From: Berberis thunbergii
Lineage: Eukaryota; Streptophyta; Magnoliopsida; Ranunculales; Berberidaceae
NCBI GenBank assembly: GCA_003290165.1
Contig: QNQO01006256.1
Coordinates: forward strand, 1 to 64,000
Direction of reading: 5' to 3'
DNA: 64,000 bases
The notes beneath the pieces were generated by a model. It made no database searches. It was not told where the DNA came from and was given only the letters and a program-made list of their open reading frames with translations. The translations under genes and the position numbers were made by a program. Of the stretch, positions 12,082 to 23,500 are shown one piece after another (position 1 is the stretch's first letter; each line of letters begins with the position of its first letter).

Positions 12082-12255
12082 CTCTTGAGCCTTTATACTC
12101 TCTATCAACTGGATTCCAACCCCTACGACGCTTAGAATTGGGGTAATTGGCATTGGCATTGGGGCCTATGTTGCTGTTCTTGGAATCATTGGGTTGTGAT
12201 AGATGAGTTTCCACATCAGGAATCATGAACATATCATCGTCACTTTCCTTTGTAG
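12082..12255 (-). pseudogene. Captured exon of an HY5/HYH-type bZIP gene
   Basis: On the minus strand an intron-like 'gtttttag' is followed by 'ATKESDDDMFMIPDVE', then a Ser/Asn-rich stretch and 'KRRRGWNPVDREYK', and then a donor-like 'caagag|gtatga'. HY5/HYH proteins have an acidic '(E)ESD(E/D)..(F/L)(M/T)VPD(M/V)E' segment, which in HY5 is the COP1-interaction region. They then have 'KRRRGRNPVDKEYRRLKR' leading into the basic region. The match is clear for both segments. A one-base loss after 'EYK' shifts the final 'RLKR' out of frame, and an Arg-to-Trp change is present. The basic region and leucine zipper are absent. The piece lies inside an inverted-repeat element, so it is a transduplicated gene fragment and not a gene. 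Confidence 0.7.
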
Positions 12256-12574
12256 CTAAAAACAGTTTATGTAGTATTAACTGGTTTTGTTAACTATTAT
12301 GTGCAAACAACAAGTGTTCAAACAGTGTGACACCAACCTACCTACTTTGTTCTGCTATCCGGTAGCCGAAATAGGGAAAAAATTCATGCAGGAGGAGGAG
12401 CTCCTGTTGTCCTGGTGGCTGGATGACATCACTGCCCCTCAACCCAACTGCTACTATATAGAGATGTGGATTTGGTTTTGGTGGAGGAGTTGCTGCTACT
12501 AACCAGGAAGAGTTCATCTCCAACATATACACCGCCATACTATTACTAACTAGCTAGTTGCGTGCTCTTTTAAG

Positions 12575-13483
12575 TAGGGGTGGGCATTTAGGACCGAAAA
12601 CCCGGATCGATCGGGTCGGTTAGGATCGATTTTTATTAATTAAAATTTTTTCGGTTGTAAAAGCCCGGCCCGCCCCGAAGTTTCTGGTCCGGGCTTCGGT
12701 TTCCATTTCTGAAGCCCATCGGATAACCGGCCCAGCACAGATTAAACCTATCTTACTTTTTAAACCCCATATCCTCACATCCTCACATCTCCCACATCCT
12801 CTCCCGAAGGATCGACCACCTCTCCCACATCCTCACATCCTTACAGCGACCACCTCCTCACAGCGAAGGTGAAGGATCGACCACCTCCTCACATCCTCAC
12901 AGCGTAGACGAAGCATCCTCACAGCAAAGGATCGACCCGAAGGATCGATCGCCTCCTCACATCCTCACAGTGAAGGCGAAGGCGAAGCATCTCTCTCGAC
13001 CGTCTCCTCACATCCTTACAGCGAAGGCGAAGGCGTCTCTCTCCCGACCGCCTCCTCACATCCTCACAGCGAAGGCGAAGCATCGACCGCGACGAAGGCA
13101 GAGGTCGAGCCGCCTCCCTCTCCCCTCCCTTCCCCGCCTTTCCCTAGATCTTGATCTGAGATGATCAGATCAAATCTTGAAAAAAAATTTGTAATTTTTT
13201 GATATAATTTTTGTTGTATGCTATAAATTTTTTGTAATTTTTGTAATTTTTTTGTATTGTTCCAGTATTTTATTTATTATTATTTTTTTAATACTGTAGA
13301 ATCATTTTTTTTGCTCTTAGGACCGAGACCGGCCCGAAATCGGCCCGTAAATCGGTTAACTGGGACTTCGATTACCCGGTCAATTCAGTTCGATTTCGGT
13401 TTTCATAAACATGGGCCCGAATTTTTCGGGTCAGTTTTCGGTTTTTAGTTTTTGGGCCGATTATCGGTACTTGCCCAGCCCTA
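12575..13483. mobile_element. hAT-like non-autonomous element (909 bp) with 8-bp target duplication
   Basis: The ends are inverted: TAGGGGTGGGCA at the left and its near complement TGCCCAGCCCTA at the right. The 8-bp sequence CTTTTAAG occurs on both sides (12567-12574 and 13484-13491). Sub-terminal DNA is rich in 'cccgg', 'cgggtcgg' and 'ggcccg', typical of plant hAT-derived elements. No transposase is encoded. The interior holds a minisatellite (12770-13110). It was inserted into the element at 11609-13800. Confidence 0.8.
12770..13110 (+). repeat. Minisatellite within the hAT-like element
   Basis: Irregular repeats of 'cctcctcacatcctcacag' and 'cgaaggcgaagcatcgacc' units. The open frames across this segment are products of the repeat and are not genes. 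Confidence 0.65.
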
Positions 13484-13621
13484 CTTTTAAGTAAACAAGT
13501 GGAGGAGAAATGAGTGAAGTAGGTACATGGACCAAAACACCACCCAACCCAACCCAAGACTTTTACTTCCTTCTATATATGCAAGTCTAGCCAAAGAGGA
13601 GGAACAAATAGGTGAAGTCGA

Positions 13622-13800
13622 ACATGTGCCTTGCATGTGACATGTAAATGAAGGGTATTTGTGAAATTTAATAAAATTTAAACTTGATTTCTATTAATCC
13701 TAAAAATTAATGTTAATTTGAGGATTAAACTCAATTAATTCTTAAAATGAGTACTAGACTCAAATAAACATAAACTAATGAAGGTTAAATTAAAAAAATC
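13622..13800 (-). repeat. Right long terminal inverted repeat
   Basis: Inverse copy of 11609-11800. A mirrored 'tgcatgtgacatgtaaatga' lies near its inner edge. Confidence 0.65.
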
Positions 13801-13896
13801 ATTCTTAATATTTAGGTTGTGTTTAAATATTTATTTACTTGTAACTTTTTCTTTCACATATTTCATATACCCTTAAAGTTTTATTTCATGCATCTT

Positions 13897-13900
13897 CAAA

Positions 13901-13941
<41 letters not shown>
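13897..13941. repeat. A-run and TA microsatellite
   Basis: A run of about 22 A is followed by about 11 TA units. This is a simple repeat about 650 bp upstream of the SOG1-like start codon. Confidence 0.85.
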
Positions 13942-13943
<2 letters not shown>

Positions 13944-14075
13944 TTTATAAAAGTATAATTGGAAAAACGAAATCACAATCCTAGTCTACTAAGCAATGGT
14001 CAGGAAACATCCAAGTTGAGATTTGATTGACAAACGCGGAGTGCAACCGTAGCATATTTTCGATACTCGTGCCCA

Positions 14076-14591
14076 ATGGGGTTAGAAAGACGCGGACACA
14101 GAGACTCGGTTTCTCTCTCTCTCGCATCAACCCAGAGTCTCTCTCCAAGTCTTGTTGTTTATTACGTGATGATTCTTCTCCTTTGTATAAATCTAATCTA
14201 TTTATCTTTGCTTGGAGAGGAAGAAATTAAGGGGAACCCTCCATTCCATCCATTCCCTTGTATCCCACATACATACCAAAACGGTTATCGATGCAAACAC
14301 ACATTCCCATTGCATTCATTGCTCCGGTGCCAATCGTAGGTTTAGGTTCACGAACGCGTGGCCCCACCGAAGCAAAAGAAAGTGCTTTTGTTTTCCCGCT
14401 CGCATTTAACTTGGGGGCATAGTGGAGAAACAAGTCTAGTATTTGTGTGTGTGACCAATACGAGTCTCTCTCTCTGTTTCGCAAATCGCACTTGCTTCTT
14501 CTCTTGTCTCTCTCCACCACTCCACTCCACTCCACTTTTCTTATATGCTTCTTCTCATACTCATACTCAGCGTTTCTCTTTCAATCCAACC
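14076..14591 (+). promoter_or_regulatory. Probable 5' leader and promoter-proximal region of the SOG1-like gene
   Basis: CT-rich tracts ('ctctctctctctcgc' type) occur near 14115 and 14465, as is common in plant 5' leaders and core promoters. A TATA-like 'tataaatcta' is near 14185. Small upstream reading frames are present. The transcription start cannot be fixed from sequence alone. Confidence 0.4.
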
Positions 14592-14599
14592 ATGGCAAG
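14592..14599 (+). CDS. SOG1: SOG1-like coding exon 1
   Basis: ATG GCA AG followed by the donor GTAAAC. With exon 2 it yields MARTWLID, the family's conserved start. This 8-nt coding exon would be missed by ORF-based annotation. Intron 1 is 4277 bp. Confidence 0.8.
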
Positions 14600-17500
14600 G
14601 TAAACAGAAAAACCAAGGATTTTGGACTGATTGATGTTCGCTTGTGGGTGACTAGTGGGGACAGGTTATACTAGTGCTAGTTATGGGTTTCGAGAATCTG
14701 GTTGATTTTTTCTAGGGTTTTTGAGTAATTGATCGAGTTCGATTATGATTCCATTTTGGGGGAGAAAACCCTTCCTTGTTACTTGTTATCGTTGATGGAT
14801 GGTTTTTCGACATTTTTTTATTTGTTGATTCGAGCCGCTTCATGTTTGTTTGGCAAAAAAAAACCAATTACTCTCCTGTTTTAGTTTAGTGGAGGAGGAG
14901 GATGTGTTTCTTATTAGCTTCTACTTCTTTCCCTTCCTATTGAAGTTTTGCTTAGAGAGCCAGCTAGCCACTTTCTAGATTTATGTTATGTGTGTTGGAA
15001 TATGATAGGATCCGATACCGGAAGCTAAGGTAATCGATCTTTTGATTGGAGATCGAACTACCTATTGATCCGTTGATTGGAGATCAGCCACCAAGTTTAG
15101 AAAAGTTATTTGATTGATGAAACTTCTGATTACAATTGATAGACTTTATAGAGAATTCTACGTCCTAGATTCTTAATCAGACTCATCTTAATATCGAAGT
15201 TCAACTAAATTAGGACTCACCTATTGACTTACCTGGTTCAACTAAATTAGGACTCTCGCCCACTGACTTACCTAAACATGACTTCTTACTAAAATATGAC
15301 TTGTTACTAACATAGTAACCTACTAGAGCTGGGTTCCTAACATCCCGGACCCTTTGAAACACAGCTTGTCCTCAAGCCTGAAAAGTAGTAACGACCTAGT
15401 TTCCTAACCAAACTCATCCAAAATAACGACGTTGTCTTTCGGAGAATCCCCGTCCAGGGCAGCGTCCGGGAAAAGTAATTGCGGTTTCTGACAATGATGT
15501 CCTGGTTTAAAGGTTTCGTCGCAGTTGAAACATAAGCCTTTCTCGCGACATTCTTTTTGTTCGGCCCAAGTTAGTCGCTTCATGCCAGCAGGCAAGGTGG
15601 GAGTTGGGGCAAGAGTCTTTAAATTAGGCGGAACAGAGGAATAAGCCGTAGTCGCAATGATAGCGTCCTCTTGGCATAACGCTAAATCAAAAGCTTGGGT
15701 CAAGCTCGCAGGTTGAAGCAAGCGCACACCCGACTGAATATCGACACGTAAATTGCCGCCTAGCGGATTGTTGCGGTGAGTAGGTTCTGATTGTGATGAC
15801 CCAGTGGATTGAAGAGATTGAAGAGTTTGCAATATCTGGGCAAGGTTCTGGGCTTGAGTTTGGCAATCTTGGAGGAGGGTGTGGATATGTGAAGCCATTG
15901 TTCCCAATTGAGTGTTAATGGCAGCAACCTGTTCTTCGAGTTCTTTGACAGTCATGGTGTAGGTTTGGGTGGAAGGAAATTTTTTTTTTTTTTTTTTTTT
16001 TGAAGGGATGGTTAGGGCAGAATCGATGCTCTGATACCAGATGATAGGATCCGATACCGGAAGCTAAGATAATCGATCTTTTGATTGGAGATCGAACCAC
16101 CTATTGATCCGTTGATTGGAGATCAGCCACCAAGTTTAGAAAAGTTATTTGATTGATGAAACTTCTGATTACAATTGATAGACTTTATAGAGAATTCTAC
16201 GTCCTAGATTCCTAACCAGACTCATCTTAATATCGAAGTTCAACTAAATTAGGACTCACCTATTGACTTACCTAGTTCAACTAAATTAGGACTCTCGCCT
16301 ACTGACTTACCTAAACATGACTTCTTACTAAAATAGGACTTGCTACTAACATGGTGACCTACTGGAGCTGAACAGAATCTTCAAATCCCCCAATTTGTTT
16401 GACCCCCCTATTAGTTTTTCTTTTTTTGTTTTCCTTGACAGTGGAAGGATTGTTGGATCAGTACTATCTCATTGTTACTGCCCTGTGCTCTGGAGGGCTT
16501 ATTTTTTTTTATTTGATGCCTTGCTTTTCTGCTTTGCTGTTTCTCTTTGAATTCAGTTCATTTCCTTTGCATATTAGAATAGGCAACTGCAAAACATTTG
16601 AAACTTCTTGCAATGAATATAAATGGCATCATGGATTTTGCATCTACAAACCACTCGTGCACCTATTAAAATCTTATAGATGGATTGTACCTATATAATG
16701 TGGAAATCATCGTCCATCAACCATTAATATTGAAATGCTTTGAATACATCTTTTTTCTTTTTTAGATTTATTCCCCAATTTTTTTTTTCTTGTTATATAG
16801 ATCGTCTCGGACAAGTCATCACTACTCACGACTAGTGAACACTAAAGGCTTCCTTTCAATACCTAATGAAAGGAAGAGCGAAATACTGGATGCAAAAGGG
16901 AAAGGTTGAAGGTGGCTTCGTGAATTCTGTAATGTTAATTTTGCGAATTCTGTAATGTTAATTTTGGGGTTTAGTCCATTCCCTTGTTCTCACCATCAGC
17001 GACACACCATTTCAACATTTTGCTTTACAAAAAAGGATCTTTCGTCACTTTTGAATATATATGGTTATGAAGATTAGATGGTATAGTATATCTCTTTCAA
17101 ATTTGGTTCTGCGGTAGCCTTTGCTTGATTTCTCAGTGGATGTATATGCCAGTGATGTACAACATTATTGCCACTTGCACCTAGTATAAGGTGTTGAAGC
17201 CTTGAAGGAACTAGCTTCTTGGAAAAGGTTGCATTGTCCTTGAGAGTTTGCTTTTCTTCGTCCTATGGACTTGGATTCATTTGCTCCATTGTAATGGGCC
17301 AAAAAACTTCAGAGAGGTTCTTTACGATTCATGAAGAGTTGGAACTAGTTGAAATGTACCATCTTGTTGGGGTTGAGAGTAGTATCAACAATAATTTTTC
17401 GATGGTAAAGAAACTTAAGTGAGTTTCTGGATACCCAATGAAAGAAAGAGTGAAACGTTGAATGGACAAGGTAAAAGTTGACTATTGAGTTCCATTGCTT

Positions 17501-20500
17501 TAGTTTCACATAAACACATCTCTTGCTATGAGTTGTATCTCAATGTATTGGTTTTTTAGGGAAACTTTCCTCACTGGTGAATAAGTCATTGAGCTTCAAT
17601 CAGTAAAGTGTCTTAAAGGTTTCTTTCGCCTTAAAAGTGTGTCTTTTTCCGACCTATGGGATTTATTTTCTCTTATTTCGTCATTGATGGGTCAAGAAAC
17701 TTCAGAGAGATTCTTTATGAGTCATGAAGAGGCAGGGAAAGTTGAATTTAGAATGTAGCCATCCTGTTGGGTTGCGAGCAGTGTCAAAAAAATGTTTAGA
17801 TGGTGGATGCTAGGATAATAATGAAGATCTAGCTAAATGGTGGGTGTCTTACCTGGAAAGATAGACTTAGTTGTGAGTCAAGGACTTAAGGTCATGTTCT
17901 TGGGAAAGTTATTCATGAGAATAATAATTGTTGAGAGTTGTTTAAGGACTATTTGCTTCTCTTTTTTGTCTGATTTCAGATTACTATAGAATAAACATTT
18001 TCGAAATTATTGTTTGCAACATGGCCTTTGAGAATCAGGGTGATCTTGGCACCTTGTGGTAACTATGAAGTCTGCTGTCTTATATGTGAGTTGAGATCCA
18101 TGTTTCTGGGAGAAGTTATTTGCAAGGATTTTCAATTCTTGAGAGTTATTTTAAATAAATAAGTAGTAGGATAAGGCAATCAGGAAAAAAATAGTTGTAA
18201 GGAAAGAAGGTTTTTATTTTAAATTAACAATTATAATTTTGTTTCCTAGTAATAACTTAAATTATCCTCTGCACATTTAAAGAGAAATTCTATTTTCATA
18301 TGAAAGTGTAAACAGAAAATTGCGAATCCAATAGATCCTATGCAAACTGAATGGATTAGTTATTTTGGAAATGGAAGAACCATTTCGTTTGGGAAGGCTT
18401 GTTGTGAACATTCTTAATACTTAATAGTCAGGAATACTTAGTTTGTTGTTTCTTCGGTGGGTTTTGTTTCATGACTTTTCTGCAAAACCATTTATAGCTT
18501 GTTAATGTGTACCTCCTCTTATAGATTCTGAAGATCACTAACAGAACATGTGAGTGTACTAAGCAAGATGCAATATGCATCCTAATCCAATAACGTAATC
18601 ATGCCAACTAGTCCAATGTGATAACGAAATATCTTAATGCATAAATCTTATTGAGCTCCTTTTTTGTGTGTAAATAATGAAGTTCATTCCCTATATATAT
18701 ATTTTTTTTGCATTATCAGATGTATCAGATCATCCTGATATTAATTTGATTTAAAGGTTGAGTTTGGACTAAATTGTCAAATCTAACAATGTTCAGATCT
18801 GAAAAAAATTTAGTTCCTATTTTTTCTTTGATGCTTTTGATTAGTTATTTACCTTTGTGATATGTGTTCACTGCAGGACTTGGCTTATTGATGGTAGAAG
18901 GATTGCAAGTAAGGTGAAAAATGCAACTCAATTTTCTCCACATCAAATAAAAGACTTGGGAGCTTATCGGGATTGCCCCAGCTGTCATCATCGCATTGAT
19001 AATAGTGATGTAAGATTTAAAGCCCATTTTTCCCACTGTTAATATGGGAAGATTCTACTTAATTTTATTTGGTTTAGAGGTTACCTATTGATTGAATATT
19101 TCTTCTTATGATGTATATAGTGTTTTCCATTGTAACTTGGAAGTTTTTTTGTGGAAAAGTTATTAAAAAAATTTCAAGGCAAATAAATTATACAAAATTA
19201 CAATAGATGTCTAATAAGAAATTATTGATCATCTACAATCTTATCTGAATTTACAACATGATATTAAACCCTACTCTTCTGAACCAGGCCTTAAAGGCGT
19301 AAAATCAAAAGACATTTCCTTTTAATATCTTCTCACTTGTTGCATTCTAAATCACCCAGGAAAAAAAGAAAAGAAAAAAGTACCATGGGCAACCATTTCA
19401 AAAAGGTCTATCACTCCCAAGATTTCTAAGGTTTTTTGTACACAAATTATTCATCACCTAAGACGCCATAAAAAGATTATTGTGTTCTTCCACACTGGAG
19501 AAATCTAACACCCAATGAGGTGATGATCTCTAGACTCCACCCTGCCCTCATAGAACACACAATTAAGGTCAACTTTATCCTCCTAGATAAGACATCCATA
19601 TTAGGAGACCTATTATAAACCATATGTTCACATGAAGAAAATGTTATTTGGAGGGTGGATATAGTCTATTGATGTTTCCATGTTTAATTATAATTTTGTA
19701 CCATTCCAAAATATAAGGAACTTAGCATAATGAGCTTATGAACAACACGCAGTTTACCTTTTCCGTGAACACGTTACATGATATCTTTTTTCTAATCAAT
19801 TCTCAGATTCGTCAATAGGTCTGGTCATGTTGTGTCATGCATCAAACTAGTAAACCCAAAATGAACTGTTCAATAGTTGCGTTAAAGTTTCCTAGTGAAA
19901 ATGACACATTTTCAAAGGGTAACCCAATACAACCGATCTAAGATGGTTATTATTTAACAGGTCAAGTTGGTTCAATCTAAGTTGCCACAACCCATTTGAC
20001 ATAATTAGTGTTTTATCAGGTGATTAGGCAACTGGTTGGTTGGTGGGTTGTAACTGTGTCAACATGTCACAATAGACATGAACCACACAGTAACAGTCAT
20101 GGAGTGAATATAACAAACTAAAATTGATCAGTTTATTTAGCAGGTTGGGGAATTTGGCTAGGTGACACTTTTGGGGCACAAGCATGACTACTGACAATCC
20201 AATCATTGCCAATTTCTTGTTATGATCATACATCTAGTTGAACTTTTAATTCCTACAATTCATCAACATAGGACTAATTTCTTTCATTCACTTCCAACCT
20301 AGCCCACACCAATTGGTTGACTAAGCTTGCTCCATTTGTGACATTTTTTTTTGCAAAATATTGCCAGACATAAAGTTCTGAGGGCCTTTCTTTTGTTACT
20401 CTTGACGACAGTAAACCACTATGCCACAATAACTGTCTTCTTTACGGACATTGAATCCACATAATATCTATGTGCTATTCTGGTAGAATTTTTATTTTCT

Positions 20501-23500
20501 TCCTTAACAGATTCTTGGTCAATTTTTTTTAGGACGCCCCAGCCCTTTTCACCAAAATTTCAAAGAATTCCACTATTATATTCAATTGTAATCTGACTTG
20601 AAGTTTGTTGATATGTACATAGGAAAAGCTTTTTGCGTTCTTCATGTATCCAAAAAAAAAGTGTAGATATCATCAACGAACAAGAATTCAGTAGGTTGAG
20701 CACACTCATTTACCCAAATCTTCAAATTTACTAGGATTCTTTCGTCCAATACTCTTATGGTGCAAGAATCTTCAGCCACAGCACAAGGTTGAGACAGAGA
20801 GCTCTTTTGAGGTTTCTTCCGACATCAAAATAATTGCAGGTTCTCCATGGACGATGATGAGCATTACTAAAGATTGAAATATCCTATGAATCCTTTTGCA
20901 TCATTATTAAATTCAAAATAACAAATTGTTGTAGCACATTTTAAAAGAAATCCACAAGTGTGATTCAGATTGTCACTTTTGATCCTTTTTTGTTACATTC
21001 GAGCTCATGAACAATTTCCAAACCAATGGCTATTTGCTTCCACATCCATCCTGCCTGCTAGTGCTATGAACTTACAAATTTCACTTTCATTCTTATTCCT
21101 AGAAAGCTTAATGTCTAATTTAGCCAAGATGCAATTGGCACTTGGCATGGCAAGATTTTAATAGTTTCTACCAACCCCATCTTTCTGCGGGCAAAAGACA
21201 TGGTACATCTGTCATGTGTATGTGTAAATTGTACTTTTGATATTATTTTCTTTTGTACCTTTCCTGGTCTTATAAAATGTTTTTATGGTGGACCTTGTCT
21301 TGCGCAGGTTTCACATGAATGGCCTGGTCTGCCTGCGGGTGTGAAGTTTGATCCGTCTGATGTAGAGCTTTTAGAACACTTAGCAGGAAAAGTTGGGCAT
21401 GGAAATTCAATGCCCCATCCATTCATTGATGAATTCATCCCGACACTCGAGGGAGATGAAGGCATTTGCTATAGTCATCCTGAAAATCTTCCTGGTGAGA
21501 AAGCTTACTGTCCTAGAATTTATGTTTTACCCAATATATAGTTATCATTATTCAAAAACTCAAAACTGGTAAGTATTAGAACGGTTAATAGAGTAGTTCA
21601 ATATGCTAAAATGAAGAAATGGATCCAGTTGGTGAATAGTGTGCCGTTTGCTTAAACTATGAATGAAAACTCTTTGTTTTATCATGAGATTCAAGTCCTG
21701 CCCTTTCCTGCATGCAGTGCTAATGTTTTTAAATAACCTTACAAATCAAGTATTTCAACTTGATGGTATATTAGTATTGTTATTTATTTTAATTATTTAA
21801 TAATTTAGCTAGTCTTATGTAAGCACGGGTAGGGGTCTAACAATTTTAGGGTTTTGCTTTAGTTTGCTTAAATAAGCCATAAATCAAGTTTGTAGCCAGT
21901 TTTTGAAGTTTAAAAGAATTGTTAACATAGTGAAAAACTGTCAATTTAAGTTTTTGGTTATTTATTTATTGTTTCCGTTGTTAAACCTATCAATCAGAGC
22001 GGTAGAATCTTTGAACAAAGAAACCGTCAAGGGAATTAGAGTCACCAGTACAAGGATGAAGCGCATGGAGTGGTAAAACCATTGAAAAAAAATACTGCCA
22101 AGGGAATTAGAGTCACTAGTACAAGGATGAAGCATATGGAGAAAGCCCTTGTAGAAATCTCGGAGTATTGACTACTGTCTTGGTTCGTGAGGTTAGACAA
22201 TGAGATGAGATCTTTTCAGATTCATGTGAAGAAGAGCAGGGTTCCATTGATAGGGAAAATGAGCATCCGTTTGATGACTATGAAGGTAAGGACGATGAAC
22301 CTGACCTTTCAGAGTCAAATATTCATGTTATCTGCAAGTTGTCACGTCGTGAGGCCATGAAACCCTGCGTTACTAATTTGGAGGAATAATACCCAAACTC
22401 GGTAGTTTGCAACATCCTTGATGAAGAAGATCAAAAGAAAAAGGGGTGGTTGTGGATAACAACCCTAATTTCCCTTATTTGTTCGAAGTCCCTAATTCTA
22501 AGGTTCCTAGAAGGCAAAAATTCGCCGATCATGAATTGCGATTGGCACAAGACAGTCAACCAAACCTTATTCACAAGTAGAAAAATAAATAAAAAATTCG
22601 TTGTGAACCCTAACCTTACCCATACTCGAGGAGGAGGAAGAAAGAAAGTAAGAAAAAGGGATTGAAGAGCAAAGAGGAACCTTACCTTACCTTGACGTGC
22701 ACCACGGCAAAGCCCCTACTCATTGTCACCGTCTACTTTCACATCAATAGATACTGTCGGACCCACCACCGTGCATAGAATAATCGCCGGCAATTCAACA
22801 ACTTCCCCGTCGAACTGAACAAACGTTTTGACGTGGACTAGCTTGATGTGAGACTTTGATTTGGCGTGAAAGTGTGGTTAAATTTCACTTGTGCAAGCTA
22901 CTTCATCTTTTGATGAAGAAGAATCGTGGGTTTCATTTTAGAATCAAAGTTATTCGCATCCCCATAATTCGTTTGTGCTACCACATTTAATTGATTCAAC
23001 TTCAAATGATTATGGAGTTATGCATCACCCCTGAAACACCTATGTCCTTCAACATGATTCAATTTCTTCAATTTTTGATGATCAGGTTATTCACCAACGC
23101 AGGACAGGTAATACCTCCTCGCGACAAAACTTATGATTTCGATTTTAATTTTTATGAACCAAAACTAGCTAATTTTTGTCCCCCCATTCAAAAGGGGCGA
23201 GATCATCATGATGACTATGGAGGTGAGAATAATTTTGATGTTTTTATCTATGACTTTAGTCATTTTATTCATTGCTTGGAATGTATACAACATGGTGATA
23301 TTAAATTAGATGTTCCAACTTATGTTGGTCCTGGTGATGTTTTTGTTGATTCGGTTCACCAAATGGACAAAGTTTTGGAATTTAAGTCTCTAACAAGTAT
23401 TAAAGTTGTGTGTTTACTTGCAACAAAGTTACAGGGTATCACATCTAATTGGTGGAGAGATTTGACCAAAGAGAGACAGTTGTTGGAGAAGGCACCAATT

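Larger units (their letters stand above)
11609..13800. mobile_element. Pack-MULE-like element with long terminal inverted repeats
   Basis: About 180-190 bp at the left (11609-11800) is repeated in inverse orientation at the right (13622-13800). Matching phrases include 'ttagtttatgt.tatttgag' and 'catgtcacatgcaag'. Inside lie a host-type exon fragment (12082-12255, HY5/HYH bZIP) and a later hAT-like insertion (12575-13483). Without that insertion the element would be about 1.3 kb. Long inverted repeats with captured host exons and no transposase are the signature of Pack-MULEs. I could not confirm a 9-bp target duplication, so the superfamily is an inference. Confidence 0.6.
15003..16374 (-). 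mobile_element. Internally deleted LTR retrotransposon (1.37 kb) in SOG1-like intron 1
   Basis: Near-identical direct repeats, 15003-15342 and 16042-16374, flank about 700 bp that encode a gag piece on the minus strand. Next to the right LTR the minus strand reads CTGGTATCAGAGC (16028-16040), a Met-tRNA primer-binding site. The purine-rich 'AGGGTCCGGGA' precedes the left LTR in minus sense. Flanking 5-mers GAATA (14998-15002) and GAATC (16375-16379) are a probable target duplication with one change. The pol region is missing, so it is non-autonomous. High LTR similarity implies a fairly recent insertion. A T run of about 22 lies near 15980. Confidence 0.85.

Noticed and set aside
12287..12538. 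Overlapping frames on both strands in the inverted-repeat element
   Set aside because: Not recognisable; could be more captured DNA but no family or splice signal supports it.
12970..13164. 64-codon plus-strand frame rich in 'AKAK' and 'LSRP'
   Set aside because: It is produced by the minisatellite in the hAT-like element.
14027..14674. Several overlapping frames on both strands before the SOG1-like start
   Set aside because: They fall in the CT-rich 5' leader and show no protein family.
15404..15955. Host zinc-knuckle protein
   Set aside because: The frame lies between near-identical LTRs with primer site and target duplication, so it is retrotransposon gag.
20300..21150. Possible reverse transcriptase on the minus strand of SOG1-like intron 2
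   Set aside because: Some phrases are suggestive ('[11 protein letters not shown]') but no ordered set of RT motifs could be read, so only the zf-RVT remnant at 19380-19690 is annotated.
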